Assembly (NCBI RefSeq): GCF_946480385.1
Contig: NZ_CAMLJP010000003.1
Coordinates: 58,505 to 122,504, forward strand
Origin: an uncultured Azospirillum sp.
GTDB taxonomy: Bacteria; Pseudomonadota; Alphaproteobacteria; Azospirillales; Azospirillaceae
DNA length: 64,000 nucleotides
Direction of reading: 5' to 3'
In this document: positions 19,167 through 26,575 of the stretch, piece by piece
Layout: every line of letters starts with the position of its first letter
Numbering within the stretch: position 1 is the stretch's first letter
Position numbers and translations under genes: made by a program
The notes under the pieces: model-generated
Told to the model about the DNA's origin: nothing
Databases searched by the model: none
Seen by the model: only the letters and a program-made list of their open reading frames with translations

Positions 19167-19433
19167 ATGCGTCTGTCCCATTTGACCGTGCTCGGCCTTG
19201 CCCTGGCGACCGCCGCCTGCGGCGCCGACATGGAAGAGAAATCGGCCACCGGCGGGCTTGGTGGCGCTGCGGCCGGCGCGGTGGTCGGCGGACCCGTGGG
19301 CGCCGTGGTCGGTGCCGCCGCAGGGGCGGGCGCCAGCGCGGCGACCCAGAAGATCGAAGACCGCGACGAAGCCCAGAGCGGTTCCGGCGCCACCTACAGC
19401 GCCCCCGCGTCGCGCAGCACCGTCACGCGCTGA
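19167..19433 (+). CDS. Small glycine-zipper lipoprotein
   Basis: 88 residues. The signal peptide ends in a lipobox-like ATAAC, making Cys18 the likely lipidated residue. Residues 29-57 form a glycine-zipper membrane-insertion segment of GxxxG-type repeats, rich in Gly/Ala/Val, as in 17-kDa surface antigen/YMGG-like proteins. The tail is Ser/Thr/Ala-rich. An AGGAGGA-type ribosome site precedes the ATG at 19167. It lies between mlaD and the DUF2155 gene on the same strand, all three being envelope proteins. Confidence 0.75.
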   Translation: MRLSHLTVLGLALATAACGADMEEKSATGGLGGAAAGAVVGGPVGAVVGAAAGAGASAATQKIEDRDEAQSGSGATYSAPASRSTVTR

Positions 19434-19598
19434 AACACCCGATCCGCACAACGCACCCCGCACAACACACCCCAGCGTCCCCCGCCACTGGACGCTGACC
19501 CCGCTTCCGCGATAGAAGGCGGAGCGCCCCGGCAGAGGTCCCCTGATTGGCTGGATCCTGCCGTGGGGCGTCGTCCGCAATTACGGAAGCGATCCGAC

Positions 19599-19985
19599 GT
19601 GACGAGACTTCTCCGACTTCTCCCGCTGGCGGCCGCCCTGCTGGCGACGGCGTCCGTCCAGGCTGCTCCGGTCCCGAGCCAGATGATCGAGCGGCCGGCG
19701 GCCAAGCTGCAATGGCTGGACAAGGTGACCGCCCGCACCTCCACCTTCACCATGAAGGTCGGAGAGACCAAGGCGATGAGCAGCCTGCGCATCACGCTGC
19801 GCGCCTGCCGCGAAAACCCGCCGATCGAAACACCGGAATCGGCCGCTTTCCTGGAAGTGACGGAAATCAAGCCCGGCGAGCAGGCGGAACCGGTCTTCAG
19901 CGGCTGGATGTTCGCCTCCAGCCCCGCCCTGTCGGCGATGGAGAACCCGATCTACGACGTGTGGGTTCTGGGCTGCGAGCAATAA
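19599..19985 (+). CDS. DUF2155 domain-containing secreted protein
   Basis: 128 residues from the GTG at 19599, chosen for the GGAAG ribosome site. Another GTG at 19563 would add 12 residues. A signal peptide (LLRLLPLAAALLATASVQAA) is followed by the DUF2155 core: LQWLDKVTARTSTF, RACRENPP, FSGWMFASSPALSAMENPIYDVWVLGC. Two Cys residues in the core could form a disulfide. The family is nearly confined to alphaproteobacteria and its role is unknown. The position near NDUFA12 and mlaD is a familiar one for this family. Confidence 0.88.
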   Translation: MTRLLRLLPLAAALLATASVQAAPVPSQMIERPAAKLQWLDKVTARTSTFTMKVGETKAMSSLRITLRACRENPPIETPESAAFLEVTEIKPGEQAEPVFSGWMFASSPALSAMENPIYDVWVLGCEQ

Positions 19986-20004
19986 TAGGCACGGCGCCAG
20001 CCCT

Positions 20005-20042
20005 CATCCAACCGCCCACGCTCTCGTGGAGACGGTTGGATG
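20005..20042. terminator. Bidirectional hairpin between convergent genes
   Basis: A 10-bp perfect outer stem (20005-20014 with 20033-20042) encloses a second 5-bp stem (20016-20020 with 20025-20029). It fills the gap between the DUF2155 stop and the hydrolase stop and can serve both. Confidence 0.65.
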
Positions 20043-20055
20043 GGACTGGGCTTAC

Positions 20056-20718
20056 TTACTCCGCCACGGCCGCGATGGGATTGCCCAGCGCCTTGTCCAG
20101 ATAGTCGTCCACCTGGATCGCCAGATCGTCGGTACGGTTGACGAAGAAGTGGCTGGCGCCGGGGACGACACGGTGGTCGATGCGGATGTCCTTCTGGTGC
20201 GACAGCTTGGTCACCAGCTTGGTCACCGCGGCCTGGGGCACCACCTCGTCCTTGTCGCCATGGATGATGAGGCCCGAGGACGGGCACGGCGCCAGGAAGG
20301 AGAAGTCGAACAGGTTGGCCGGCGGCGAGACCGAGACGAAGCCGTCGATCTCCGGACGGCGCATCAGCAACTGCATGCCGATCCAGGCGCCGAAGGACAC
20401 GCCGCCGATCCAGCAGAGCGGGGCGTTGGGGTTGTAGGTCTGCAGCCAGTCGAGCGCCGCCGCCGCGTCGGCCAACTCGCCCTCCCCCTTGTCGTAGGTG
20501 CCCTGGCTGCGCCCGACGCCGCGGAAGTTGAAGCGGAGCGCCGAATAGCCGCGCTTGGTGAAGGACTGGAACAGGGTGAAGACCACCTTGTTGTTCATCG
20601 TCCCATTGTGCTGCGGGTGCGGGTGCAACAGCAGCGCAACCGGGGCGTTCGGCTGCTTGCCGTGGGTGTAACGGCCTTCCAGGCGACCGGCGGGACCGTT
20701 GAAGAGCACTTCAGGCAT
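20056..20718 (-). CDS. Alpha/beta hydrolase (dienelactone hydrolase-like)
   Basis: 220 residues. Nucleophile elbow GGVSFGA (Ser in GVSFG), oxyanion region LLLHPHPQHNGTMNN, acid residue in HGDKDEVVP and catalytic His in PGASHFF are all present, so an active serine hydrolase is expected. It is the compact alpha/beta-hydrolase form common in proteobacteria (YheT/Abhydrolase_6-like). The substrate is unknown. There is no signal peptide, so it is cytosolic. It is divergent from cysE. Confidence 0.85.
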   Translation of the reverse strand: MPEVLFNGPAGRLEGRYTHGKQPNAPVALLLHPHPQHNGTMNNKVVFTLFQSFTKRGYSALRFNFRGVGRSQGTYDKGEGELADAAAALDWLQTYNPNAPLCWIGGVSFGAWIGMQLLMRRPEIDGFVSVSPPANLFDFSFLAPCPSSGLIIHGDKDEVVPQAAVTKLVTKLSHQKDIRIDHRVVPGASHFFVNRTDDLAIQVDDYLDKALGNPIAAVAE

Positions 20719-20865
20719 GGGAACGACGTTCCTGACGCGGACAAAGGGTTGTTGGGACCGCCACGGCGACCGGCCGGACCTTCATCCGGCAAGCCACCCC
20801 GGCGCGGGCCTTCGGGCCCGTCACGGATTTTCCCGTCTTGGAGTGGGGTTTTCCGCACACAATTC

Positions 20866-20894
20866 TTGACCGTTTTGCTTGGTCATCATATATG
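20866..20894 (+). promoter_or_regulatory. Sigma-70-type promoter for the cysE-iscR operon
   Basis: A -35 TTGACC at 20866-20871 and a -10 TATATG at 20889-20894 are separated by 17 bp, close to the housekeeping consensus and conspicuous against the GC-rich background. Predicted transcription starts near 20901. Confidence 0.6.
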
Positions 20895-20932
20895 CGTCGT
20901 AACGTCCTCCGGGACAACCCGCCTGACCCGCC

Positions 20933-20963
20933 CGATCGGCCCCAGCGCTAGCGGGACCGATCG
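20933..20963 (+). promoter_or_regulatory. Leader hairpin upstream of cysE
   Basis: An inverted repeat, 20933-20939 with 20957-20963 (7 bp perfect), with an inner CCC/GGG pairing, lies in the roughly 160-nt untranslated leader of cysE. It could be a regulatory stem or only a stabilising one. Confidence 0.35.
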
Positions 20964-21063
20964 ATAAGTCCGGGTCCCTGCCGGCCGGCACCCGAATGGG
21001 TCCGAACCGGAAAGGTCCTGAACCGCGAGGGTCCGACAGGCCGAAGCCGGGCGCGGGCGGCCG

Positions 21064-21849
21064 ATGAGAGCGGCGGACTATACCACGGCGGGTGATGGCG
21101 TGTTCAAGCATCTTCGCGAAGAGATCGATGGGATCATGGCGCGGGACCCCGCCGCCCGGTCCCGGCTGGAGGTGGCGCTCTGCTACCCCGGCTTGCATGC
21201 CATCGTGCTCCACCGCATCGCCCGGCGCGCCCGCGACGCCGGCTGGCACACGACCGCCCGGCGGATCTCCCAGATCGCCCGCTCCCTGACCGGCATCGAA
21301 ATCCACCCCGGCGCCACCATCGGCCGCCGCTTCTTCATCGACCATGGCATGGGCGTGGTGATCGGCGAGACGGCGGAAATCGGTGACGACGTCATGCTCT
21401 ATCATGGGGTGACGCTGGGCGGCACCTCGCTCGATCCCGGCAAGCGCCATCCGACGCTGGGTGACGGCGTGATCGTCGGCGCCGGCGCCAAAATCCTGGG
21501 CGCCATCACCATCGGCCGCGGTGCCCGCATCGGCGCCAACGCGGTGGTGGTGGCCGACGTGCCAGCCGACACCGCAATGGTCGGCATCCCGGCCAAGCCG
21601 GTCATGCCGCGCGACCGCGCGGAAACCCGGAAATTCATGCCCTACGGCACCCCCTGCGGCGAGATCCCCGATCCGGTCGCCCGCGCGCTGACCGGCCTGC
21701 TCGATCAGGTGACTGCGCTGCAGGCCCGTGTCGGCGAGCTGGAAGCGGACCGTCCGCCCGCCGCCCTCCCCCGTTCAACACCCACACCGCTAGAGACGGT
21801 GGCGTCCCACAATGGCGGGATGCACGAAGCGCAAGGAGAATCGCGATGA
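21064..21849 (+). CDS. cysE: Serine O-acetyltransferase
   Basis: 261 residues. Makes O-acetylserine, the carbon skeleton for cysteine. An N-terminal helical SATase domain (about 12-75) leads into the left-handed beta-helix of hexapeptide repeats ([54 protein letters not shown]). The active-site histidines lie in DHGMG and YHGVTLGG. The C-terminal tail after about 190 is longer than in E. coli CysE and poorly conserved. Its last four bases overlap the iscR start (ATGA), so the two are translationally coupled, linking cysteine supply to Fe-S control. Confidence 0.95.
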   Translation: MRAADYTTAGDGVFKHLREEIDGIMARDPAARSRLEVALCYPGLHAIVLHRIARRARDAGWHTTARRISQIARSLTGIEIHPGATIGRRFFIDHGMGVVIGETAEIGDDVMLYHGVTLGGTSLDPGKRHPTLGDGVIVGAGAKILGAITIGRGARIGANAVVVADVPADTAMVGIPAKPVMPRDRAETRKFMPYGTPCGEIPDPVARALTGLLDQVTALQARVGELEADRPPAALPRSTPTPLETVASHNGGMHEAQGESR

Positions 21850-22331
21850 GACTCAGCACCAAGGGACGCTATGCCGTGATGGCGATGGTCGATCTGGCCG
21901 CCACCAGCCAGGGCAGCCCGGTCGCGCTGGCGGACATCGCGGAGCGGCAGGAAATCTCGCTGTCCTATCTGGAGCAGCTGTTCGCCAAGCTGCGCAAGGG
22001 CGGGCTGGTGAAGAGCGTGCGCGGCCCCGGCGGCGGCTATCTGCTGGCCCATCCGGCCGACGCCACCCGCGTGTCCGACATCATCCTGGCGGTGGACGAG
22101 CCGATCCGCACCACCCGCTGCGCCAACGGCACGCCGCAGGGCTGCCGCACCAACCGCTCGCGCTGCCTGACCCACGATCTGTGGGAAGAGCTGGGCAACC
22201 AGATCCATATGTATCTCAGCTCGGTCACCGTCGCCGACGTGGTGGAGCGGCGGATCATCGGCACCAGCGGCCTGAACCTGCTGCGCCCGGCCCCGGCCGC
22301 CGACAGCACCGCGATCGCCGCCGCAGAGTGA
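21846..22331 (+). CDS. iscR: Rrf2-family Fe-S regulator IscR
   Basis: 161 residues. An Rrf2-type winged helix ([18 protein letters not shown], then [30 protein letters not shown]) is followed by three cysteines in [18 protein letters not shown], spaced C-x7-C-x6-C, that would bind the [2Fe-2S] cluster. In the holo form IscR represses isc genes; the apo form acts at other sites. It is coupled to cysE by a 4-bp overlap and followed after 45 bp by a cysteine desulfurase. Confidence 0.94.
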   Translation: MRLSTKGRYAVMAMVDLAATSQGSPVALADIAERQEISLSYLEQLFAKLRKGGLVKSVRGPGGGYLLAHPADATRVSDIILAVDEPIRTTRCANGTPQGCRTNRSRCLTHDLWEELGNQIHMYLSSVTVADVVERRIIGTSGLNLLRPAPAADSTAIAAAE

Positions 22332-22376
22332 TGCTGCCAGATGAGATTGGCCTTCGCAGTTGAGCGTGCCTGAAAA

Positions 22377-23516
22377 GTGACTGCCCCGTTCGCCGCCCCC
22401 TTCCGTCGGACCGGAGTCTATCTCGACCACAACGCCACCGCTCCGCTGAAGCCGGAGGTCAAGGCGGCGATGGGTCAGGCGATGGATCTGGTCGGCAACC
22501 CGTCCTCCGTTCACGCCTTCGGCCGCAGCGCCCGCCGGGCGGTGGAGGAGGCGCGCGCCGCCGTCGCGGCACTGGCGGGCGTGAAGCCGGCGCAGGTGCT
22601 GTTCACCGGCAGCGGGACGGAGGCGAACAACTTCGCCCTGCGCGGCTTCCCCGGCCGCCAGCTGCTGACCTCCGCCATCGAGCATGAGTCGGTGCTGGCC
22701 GCTTGGCCCCAGGCCGAGCGCTTCGGCGTGAGCCGCGACGGCGTCGCCGACCTGGAAGATCTGGAGCGCCGGCTGGCCGCTGCGGACGGTCCGGCTCTGG
22801 TCTCGCTGATGCTGGTCAACAACGAGACCGGGGTGACCCAGCCGGTGGCTGAGGCCGCCCGGATCGCCCATGCCCATGGCGCGCTGATCCATTGCGACGC
22901 AGTACAGGCCGCCGGGCGGCTGCCGCTGTCGCTGCCCGACCTCGGCGTCGACCTGATGACGCTGTCGGCCCACAAGCTGGGCGGCCCGACCGGCGTCGGC
23001 GCCCTGATCCTGGCCGAGGGTCTGGAACCCGACGCGCTGATCCGCGGCGGCGGACAGGAACGGCGCAAGCGGGCCGGCACCGAGAACCTGCTGGGCATCG
23101 TCGGCTTCGGCGCCGCCGCAAGGCTGGCGCGGGAGGGGCTGGCGGAGGCCGCCGACCTCGCCGCCCTGCGCGACCGGCTGGAGCGCGAGGCGCTGGCCGC
23201 CATGCCGCGCGCCCGGGTGATGGGGGTCGGTGCGGCGCGGGTGGCCAACACCAGCTGCCTGATGCTGCCCGGCCTGCCCGGCGAGACCCAGGTGATGACG
23301 CTGGACCTCGCCGGGGTGGCGGTCAGCGCCGGATCGGCCTGCTCCAGCGGCAAGGTGAAACCGTCCCATGTGCTGGCGGCGATGGGCGAGGACGACCGGT
23401 CCGCTGCCAGCGCCATTCGGATCAGCCTGGGCTGGACCAGCGACGACGAGGCCGTTGACTGCTTCCTGACCGCCTGGATCGCGATGGCACGGCGAAGCGC
23501 ACCCGCGGATGGCTGA
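22377..23516 (+). CDS. Cysteine desulfurase (IscS/NifS type)
   Basis: 379 residues from a GTG at 22377. The PLP-dependent enzyme mobilises sulfur from cysteine. The N-terminus reads VYLDHNATAPLKPEV. The PLP lysine is Lys200 in SAHKLGGPTGVG. The catalytic Cys322 is in SAGSACSSGKVKPSHVL, the group I loop. It differs from housekeeping IscS in length (379 against about 404) and lacks the C-terminal IscU-docking tail region. It lies in the cysE-iscR-hscB-fdx block, so it likely supplies sulfur to Fe-S assembly and perhaps to MnmA. Confidence 0.93.
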   Translation: MTAPFAAPFRRTGVYLDHNATAPLKPEVKAAMGQAMDLVGNPSSVHAFGRSARRAVEEARAAVAALAGVKPAQVLFTGSGTEANNFALRGFPGRQLLTSAIEHESVLAAWPQAERFGVSRDGVADLEDLERRLAAADGPALVSLMLVNNETGVTQPVAEAARIAHAHGALIHCDAVQAAGRLPLSLPDLGVDLMTLSAHKLGGPTGVGALILAEGLEPDALIRGGGQERRKRAGTENLLGIVGFGAAARLAREGLAEAADLAALRDRLEREALAAMPRARVMGVGAARVANTSCLMLPGLPGETQVMTLDLAGVAVSAGSACSSGKVKPSHVLAAMGEDDRSAASAIRISLGWTSDDEAVDCFLTAWIAMARRSAPADG

Positions 23517-23706
23517 TCCGGTTTGCGCCCACGATGCCTGCGCGCGACCATCTGTCCCCAGCCCGGAAAGTCCGCATTCGCGCATTGCGCCGGCTGCGGC
23601 TTCTCGGTATGACCCCGCGGAAGGCCCGCCGGCTTGCCGTGGCGGCCAGATGTCGGGGTATCGATCCTATCGGCCGATCCTTTCGGCGTTTTGACGGACT
23701 GTGCGC

Positions 23707-24396
23707 ATGACCCGTTCCAAATCCGGCCCGCCCGGCAACAGCAGCGGCGGAATTTCCGGCGCCATCGCCGGCGATCTGGAGCCCTGCGGCACCTGTGGCC
23801 GCTCGGTGGCGCCACGCGCCCTGTTCTGCCATGCCTGCGGAGCGGCCCAACCGCCGCGCCCGCTCGACCCATTCACCCGGTTGGGGCTGGAACGCCGCTT
23901 CGACATCGATCTGGAGCAGCTGTCGAAGCAGCATGCCGGCTTCAGCCGCGCCATGGACCCGGAGCGATTCGCCGCCCGCGGCCCCCGCCAGCAGGCGAAT
24001 GCCAAGGCACAGGTCGAGGCCTTGCGCGACGCCTATGAGGTGCTGCGCGATCCCATCCGCCGCGCCCATGCCCTGCTGGCCCTGCTGGGCGGCGCGCCTT
24101 CCGTCGGGGACGAGGATGGCAACGGGGATGAGGAGATCGCCGACCTCGCCACCCGGCTGTCCCGCGCCGAGGACGCGCTGGAGTTGGACCGCATCGGTCT
24201 GGACCTCAGCCAGCGGGTCGAGGCCTGCATCAAGTATCTCGCCCCCGCCTTCCGCAAGGCGCAGACGGCCTCCGGCCCGGATAGCCCGCCGGCTTCCGAC
24301 GGTGCCGCCCGCATCCTGGCCCGGCTGGAACGGCTGGAGGCGCTGGCCACCGAGGTCCGCGACCGCCGCGCCGCCCTGACACCGCCGCGGCCCTGA
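23707..24396 (+). CDS. hscB: HscB/HSC20-like co-chaperone with N-terminal zinc ribbon
   Basis: 229 residues. Residues 27-44 hold CGTC...CHAC (Cys27, 30, 41, 44), a rubredoxin-like zinc motif known from mitochondrial HSC20. A J-type domain follows (about 54-118) and then the HscB C-terminal helices (about 140-225). At the loop where J-proteins carry His-Pro-Asp, this one reads Asp84-Pro85-Glu86 followed by Arg-Phe. HPD is required to stimulate DnaK-type ATPases, so its function with HscA is doubtful. I place the start at the ATG 23707; a GTG at 23701 would add two residues. It is followed by fdx after 74 bp. Some related HscB proteins may share these changes; I could not check. Confidence 0.8.
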   Translation: MTRSKSGPPGNSSGGISGAIAGDLEPCGTCGRSVAPRALFCHACGAAQPPRPLDPFTRLGLERRFDIDLEQLSKQHAGFSRAMDPERFAARGPRQQANAKAQVEALRDAYEVLRDPIRRAHALLALLGGAPSVGDEDGNGDEEIADLATRLSRAEDALELDRIGLDLSQRVEACIKYLAPAFRKAQTASGPDSPPASDGAARILARLERLEALATEVRDRRAALTPPRP

Positions 24397-24470
24397 TCCG
24401 CTTTTCCCTTACAATCGCCCCCTAAACCGCCTCCTAAATCGCTAGGCAACCTTAAAGGAACGAGGACCCC

Positions 24471-24800
24471 ATGCCCAAGATGACCTTCATCGAGCCCGAT
24501 GGCACCCGCCGCGAGGTGGAGGCCCCGCTCGGCCTGTCCGTGCTGGAGATCGCGCACAAGAACAGCCTGGACCTGGAAGGCGCCTGCGAGGGCTCGCTTG
24601 CCTGCTCCACCTGCCATGTCGTGATCGAGCCGGAATGGTTCGACGTCCTGCCGGAAGCGCAGGAGGACGAGGAGGACATGCTGGACCTCGCCTTCGGCCT
24701 GACCAAGACCTCGCGCCTGGGCTGCCAGATCATCATGACCGAAGAGCTGGACGGTCTGGTCGTCCGCCTGCCGGGCGGCAGCAACAACGCGATGAAGTGA
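24471..24800 (+). CDS. fdx: ISC-type [2Fe-2S] ferredoxin
   Basis: 109 residues. The cluster cysteines are in [10 protein letters not shown] and the later LGCQ, the C-x5-C-x2-C...C spacing of adrenodoxin/ISC ferredoxins. The acidic stretch [15 protein letters not shown] is the partner-binding helix. It donates electrons for Fe-S cluster assembly on the scaffold. A GAACGAGGA-type ribosome site precedes the ATG. It is the last gene of the Fe-S block, 110 bp before mnmA. Confidence 0.95.
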   Translation: MPKMTFIEPDGTRREVEAPLGLSVLEIAHKNSLDLEGACEGSLACSTCHVVIEPEWFDVLPEAQEDEEDMLDLAFGLTKTSRLGCQIIMTEELDGLVVRLPGGSNNAMK

Positions 24801-24910
24801 CGGTCCAGGGGAACCCTGTTCCGGCCGCCGGGGCGGCGTCGCGCAGACGCAACCACCGGCGGCCTTTTTCCTGCCTTTTCCGGGCGCCTGCCCGCCTTAT
24901 ATAGGGCGCC

Positions 24911-26074
24911 ATGAACTCCCTCGGTCTTTCCAAGCGCCCCCAGGACACCCGCGTCGTCGTCGCGATGTCCGGCGGGGTGGATTCCTCCGTCACCGCGGCC
25001 GTGCTGCGGGAGGAGGGCTATGACGTCGTCGGCATCACGCTGCAGCTTTACGACCACGGCCTCGCCCTGCAGAAGCCGGGCGCCTGCTGCGCCGGCCAGG
25101 ACATCTACGACGCCCGTCAAGTCGCCGACCGCATCGGCATCCCACACTACGTCCTGGATTACGAGGGCCGCTTCAGCCAGGACGTGATGGATGATTTCGC
25201 CGACAGCTATCTGCGCGGCGAGACGCCGATTCCTTGCGTGCGCTGCAACCAGCGCGTCAAGTTCCGCGACCTGCTGAACACCGCCCGCGACCTGGGCGCC
25301 GACGCGCTCGCCACCGGCCACTACGTCCGCCGCATCGCCGGCCCGCAGGGCGCCGAGCTGCACCGCGCCGTCGATCCGGCCAAGGACCAGAGCTATTTCC
25401 TGTTCGCCACCACGCGCGAGCAGCTGGAGTTCCTGCGCTTCCCTCTGGGCGGCCTGACCAAGCCGGAGACCCGCGCGCTGGCCGAGCGCCACGGGCTGGA
25501 GGTTGCGGCCAAGCCCGACAGCCAGGACATCTGCTTCGTCCCCAACGGCAACTATGCCGAGGTGGTGGCGAAGCTGCGCCCCGGTTCCGTCGAGCCCGGC
25601 GACATCGTCCATGTCGATGGCCGCGTGCTGGGTCGCCACAAGGGTGTCGTCCACTACACGGTCGGCCAGCGCAAGGGACTGGGCATCGGCGGCATCCGTG
25701 GCCAGGAGGAGGAGGCGCTCTATGTCGTCCGCCTGGAGCCAGCCCGCCGCCGCGTCGTCGTCGGCCCGCGCCGCGACCTCGCCCGCTCGCTGGTGATGGT
25801 GCGCGACGTGAACTGGCTGGGTCCCGATCTGGCTGACGGTGCCGGCATCGAGGTATCGGTAAAGCTGCGCTCCGCCCAGCCCGCCGCCCCTGCCCTGTGG
25901 CGCGCCGGCCCCGACGGCACCGCGCGGGTCGAGTTGCTGGAGGCCCAGCACGGCATCGCCCCCGGTCAGGCCTGCGTCGTCTATCAGGGCGACCGCGTGC
26001 TGGGCGGCGGCTGGATTTCCGGCACGGCGGGAGGTGTGGCCGAAGCAGCGGAGGCGGGTGAAACGGCGGCCTGA
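24911..26074 (+). CDS. mnmA: tRNA-specific 2-thiouridylase
   Basis: 387 residues. Installs the 2-thio group on U34 of tRNA-Lys, Glu and Gln using sulfur relayed from a cysteine desulfurase. The PP-loop SGGVDSS is at 20-26; the catalytic pair is Cys112 ([11 protein letters not shown]) and Cys208 (SQDICFVP). The GHYVRR motif and the C-terminal beta-barrel (about 300-370) complete the family layout. A TATATA element ends only about 8 bp before the ATG, so the message may be leaderless. Its position behind the Fe-S/sulfur block fits its need for persulfide sulfur. Confidence 0.96.
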   Translation: MNSLGLSKRPQDTRVVVAMSGGVDSSVTAAVLREEGYDVVGITLQLYDHGLALQKPGACCAGQDIYDARQVADRIGIPHYVLDYEGRFSQDVMDDFADSYLRGETPIPCVRCNQRVKFRDLLNTARDLGADALATGHYVRRIAGPQGAELHRAVDPAKDQSYFLFATTREQLEFLRFPLGGLTKPETRALAERHGLEVAAKPDSQDICFVPNGNYAEVVAKLRPGSVEPGDIVHVDGRVLGRHKGVVHYTVGQRKGLGIGGIRGQEEEALYVVRLEPARRRVVVGPRRDLARSLVMVRDVNWLGPDLADGAGIEVSVKLRSAQPAAPALWRAGPDGTARVELLEAQHGIAPGQACVVYQGDRVLGGGWISGTAGGVAEAAEAGETAA

Positions 26075-26139
26075 ATCAGGGGGTTATGCGGGTTTTTGCC
26101 GACCGGCCAAAAAAAATCGCACCCCCTGAAAATTCCGCG

Positions 26140-26169
26140 TTGACAGGCCAAGTCGCCCTATCCTATATA
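26140..26169 (+). promoter_or_regulatory. Promoter of the tRNA-Met gene
   Basis: A perfect -35 TTGACA at 26140-26145 and a -10 TATATA at 26164-26169 are 18 bp apart. The tRNA begins 74 bp past the -10, giving a short processed leader. Confidence 0.7.
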
Positions 26170-26243
26170 GCGGCTCCCGGCGGCAACGACGGGACACGAT
26201 GGTAGCCAACGGCGGCGGAAACGCCAACAACGGCGCTCACGAT

Positions 26244-26318
26244 GGCAGCGTAGCTCAGTGGTAGAGCAGGGGAATCATAATCCCTTGGTCGGGGGTTCAA
26301 ATCCCTCCGCTGCTACCA
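26244..26318 (+). tRNA. tRNA-Met (anticodon CAT)
   Basis: A 75-nt cloverleaf with the encoded 3' CCA. The acceptor stem pairs 26244-26250 with the seven bases before the discriminator A (one G-U at the top). The anticodon stem has one G-U at its outer end and the loop carries CAT at its centre. The T-arm contains GGTTCAAAT. The G1-U72 pair and lack of the initiator C1-A72 mismatch argue for elongator Met; a CAT anticodon may also be the lysidine-modified tRNA-Ile2, which the sequence alone cannot exclude. Confidence 0.93.
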
Positions 26319-26324
26319 TCTCTG

Positions 26325-26360
26325 AAAAGCCCACCAAGTCAGTGACTTGGTGGGCTTTTT
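26325..26360 (+). terminator. Strong Rho-independent terminator of tRNA-Met
   Basis: A perfect 16-bp stem (26325-26340 with 26344-26359) with a three-base loop and a T run begins 7 bp after the CCA end. Confidence 0.95.
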
Positions 26361-26575
26361 GCTAACCGCAATTAGGCGTTTACCGCAATTTTGGTCAGGT
26401 TGGACGGCTAGCAACTCGTTTCAAAGTCATAGTTCATTACGAAGCAACGGCCGCTCGCAATTTGCTGTGCGATGCGGTCGGAGTGAGGATTGCGGAAAGC
26501 GGGCTGCCAGAGTGGACAAGCGAAAACAATGAGGCAGACTCTTCAATAGAGGGACGTAACTAGCGCAAAATACAT
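26361..26575. other. Non-coding left border of the AT-rich segment
   Basis: About 215 bp lie between the tRNA terminator and the TIR gene stop. Base composition drops from the chromosomal level toward AT. A weak open frame (26347-26532, plus strand) has no ribosome site, overlaps the terminator and looks like chance. I see no integrase fragment and no copy of the tRNA 3' end. Confidence 0.5.

Larger units (their letters stand above)
20719..21063. other. 345-bp divergent intergenic region upstream of cysE
   Basis: This gap holds a plus-strand promoter (20866-20894), a 6-bp CG hairpin with a TTCG loop at 20805-20820, and a structured leader between the predicted start near 20901 and the cysE ATG. 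No plausible coding frame was found in it. Confidence 0.6.

Noticed and set aside
26347..26532. Possible 61-residue gene after the tRNA
   Set aside because: It starts inside the tRNA terminator, lacks a ribosome site and shows no familiar motif.
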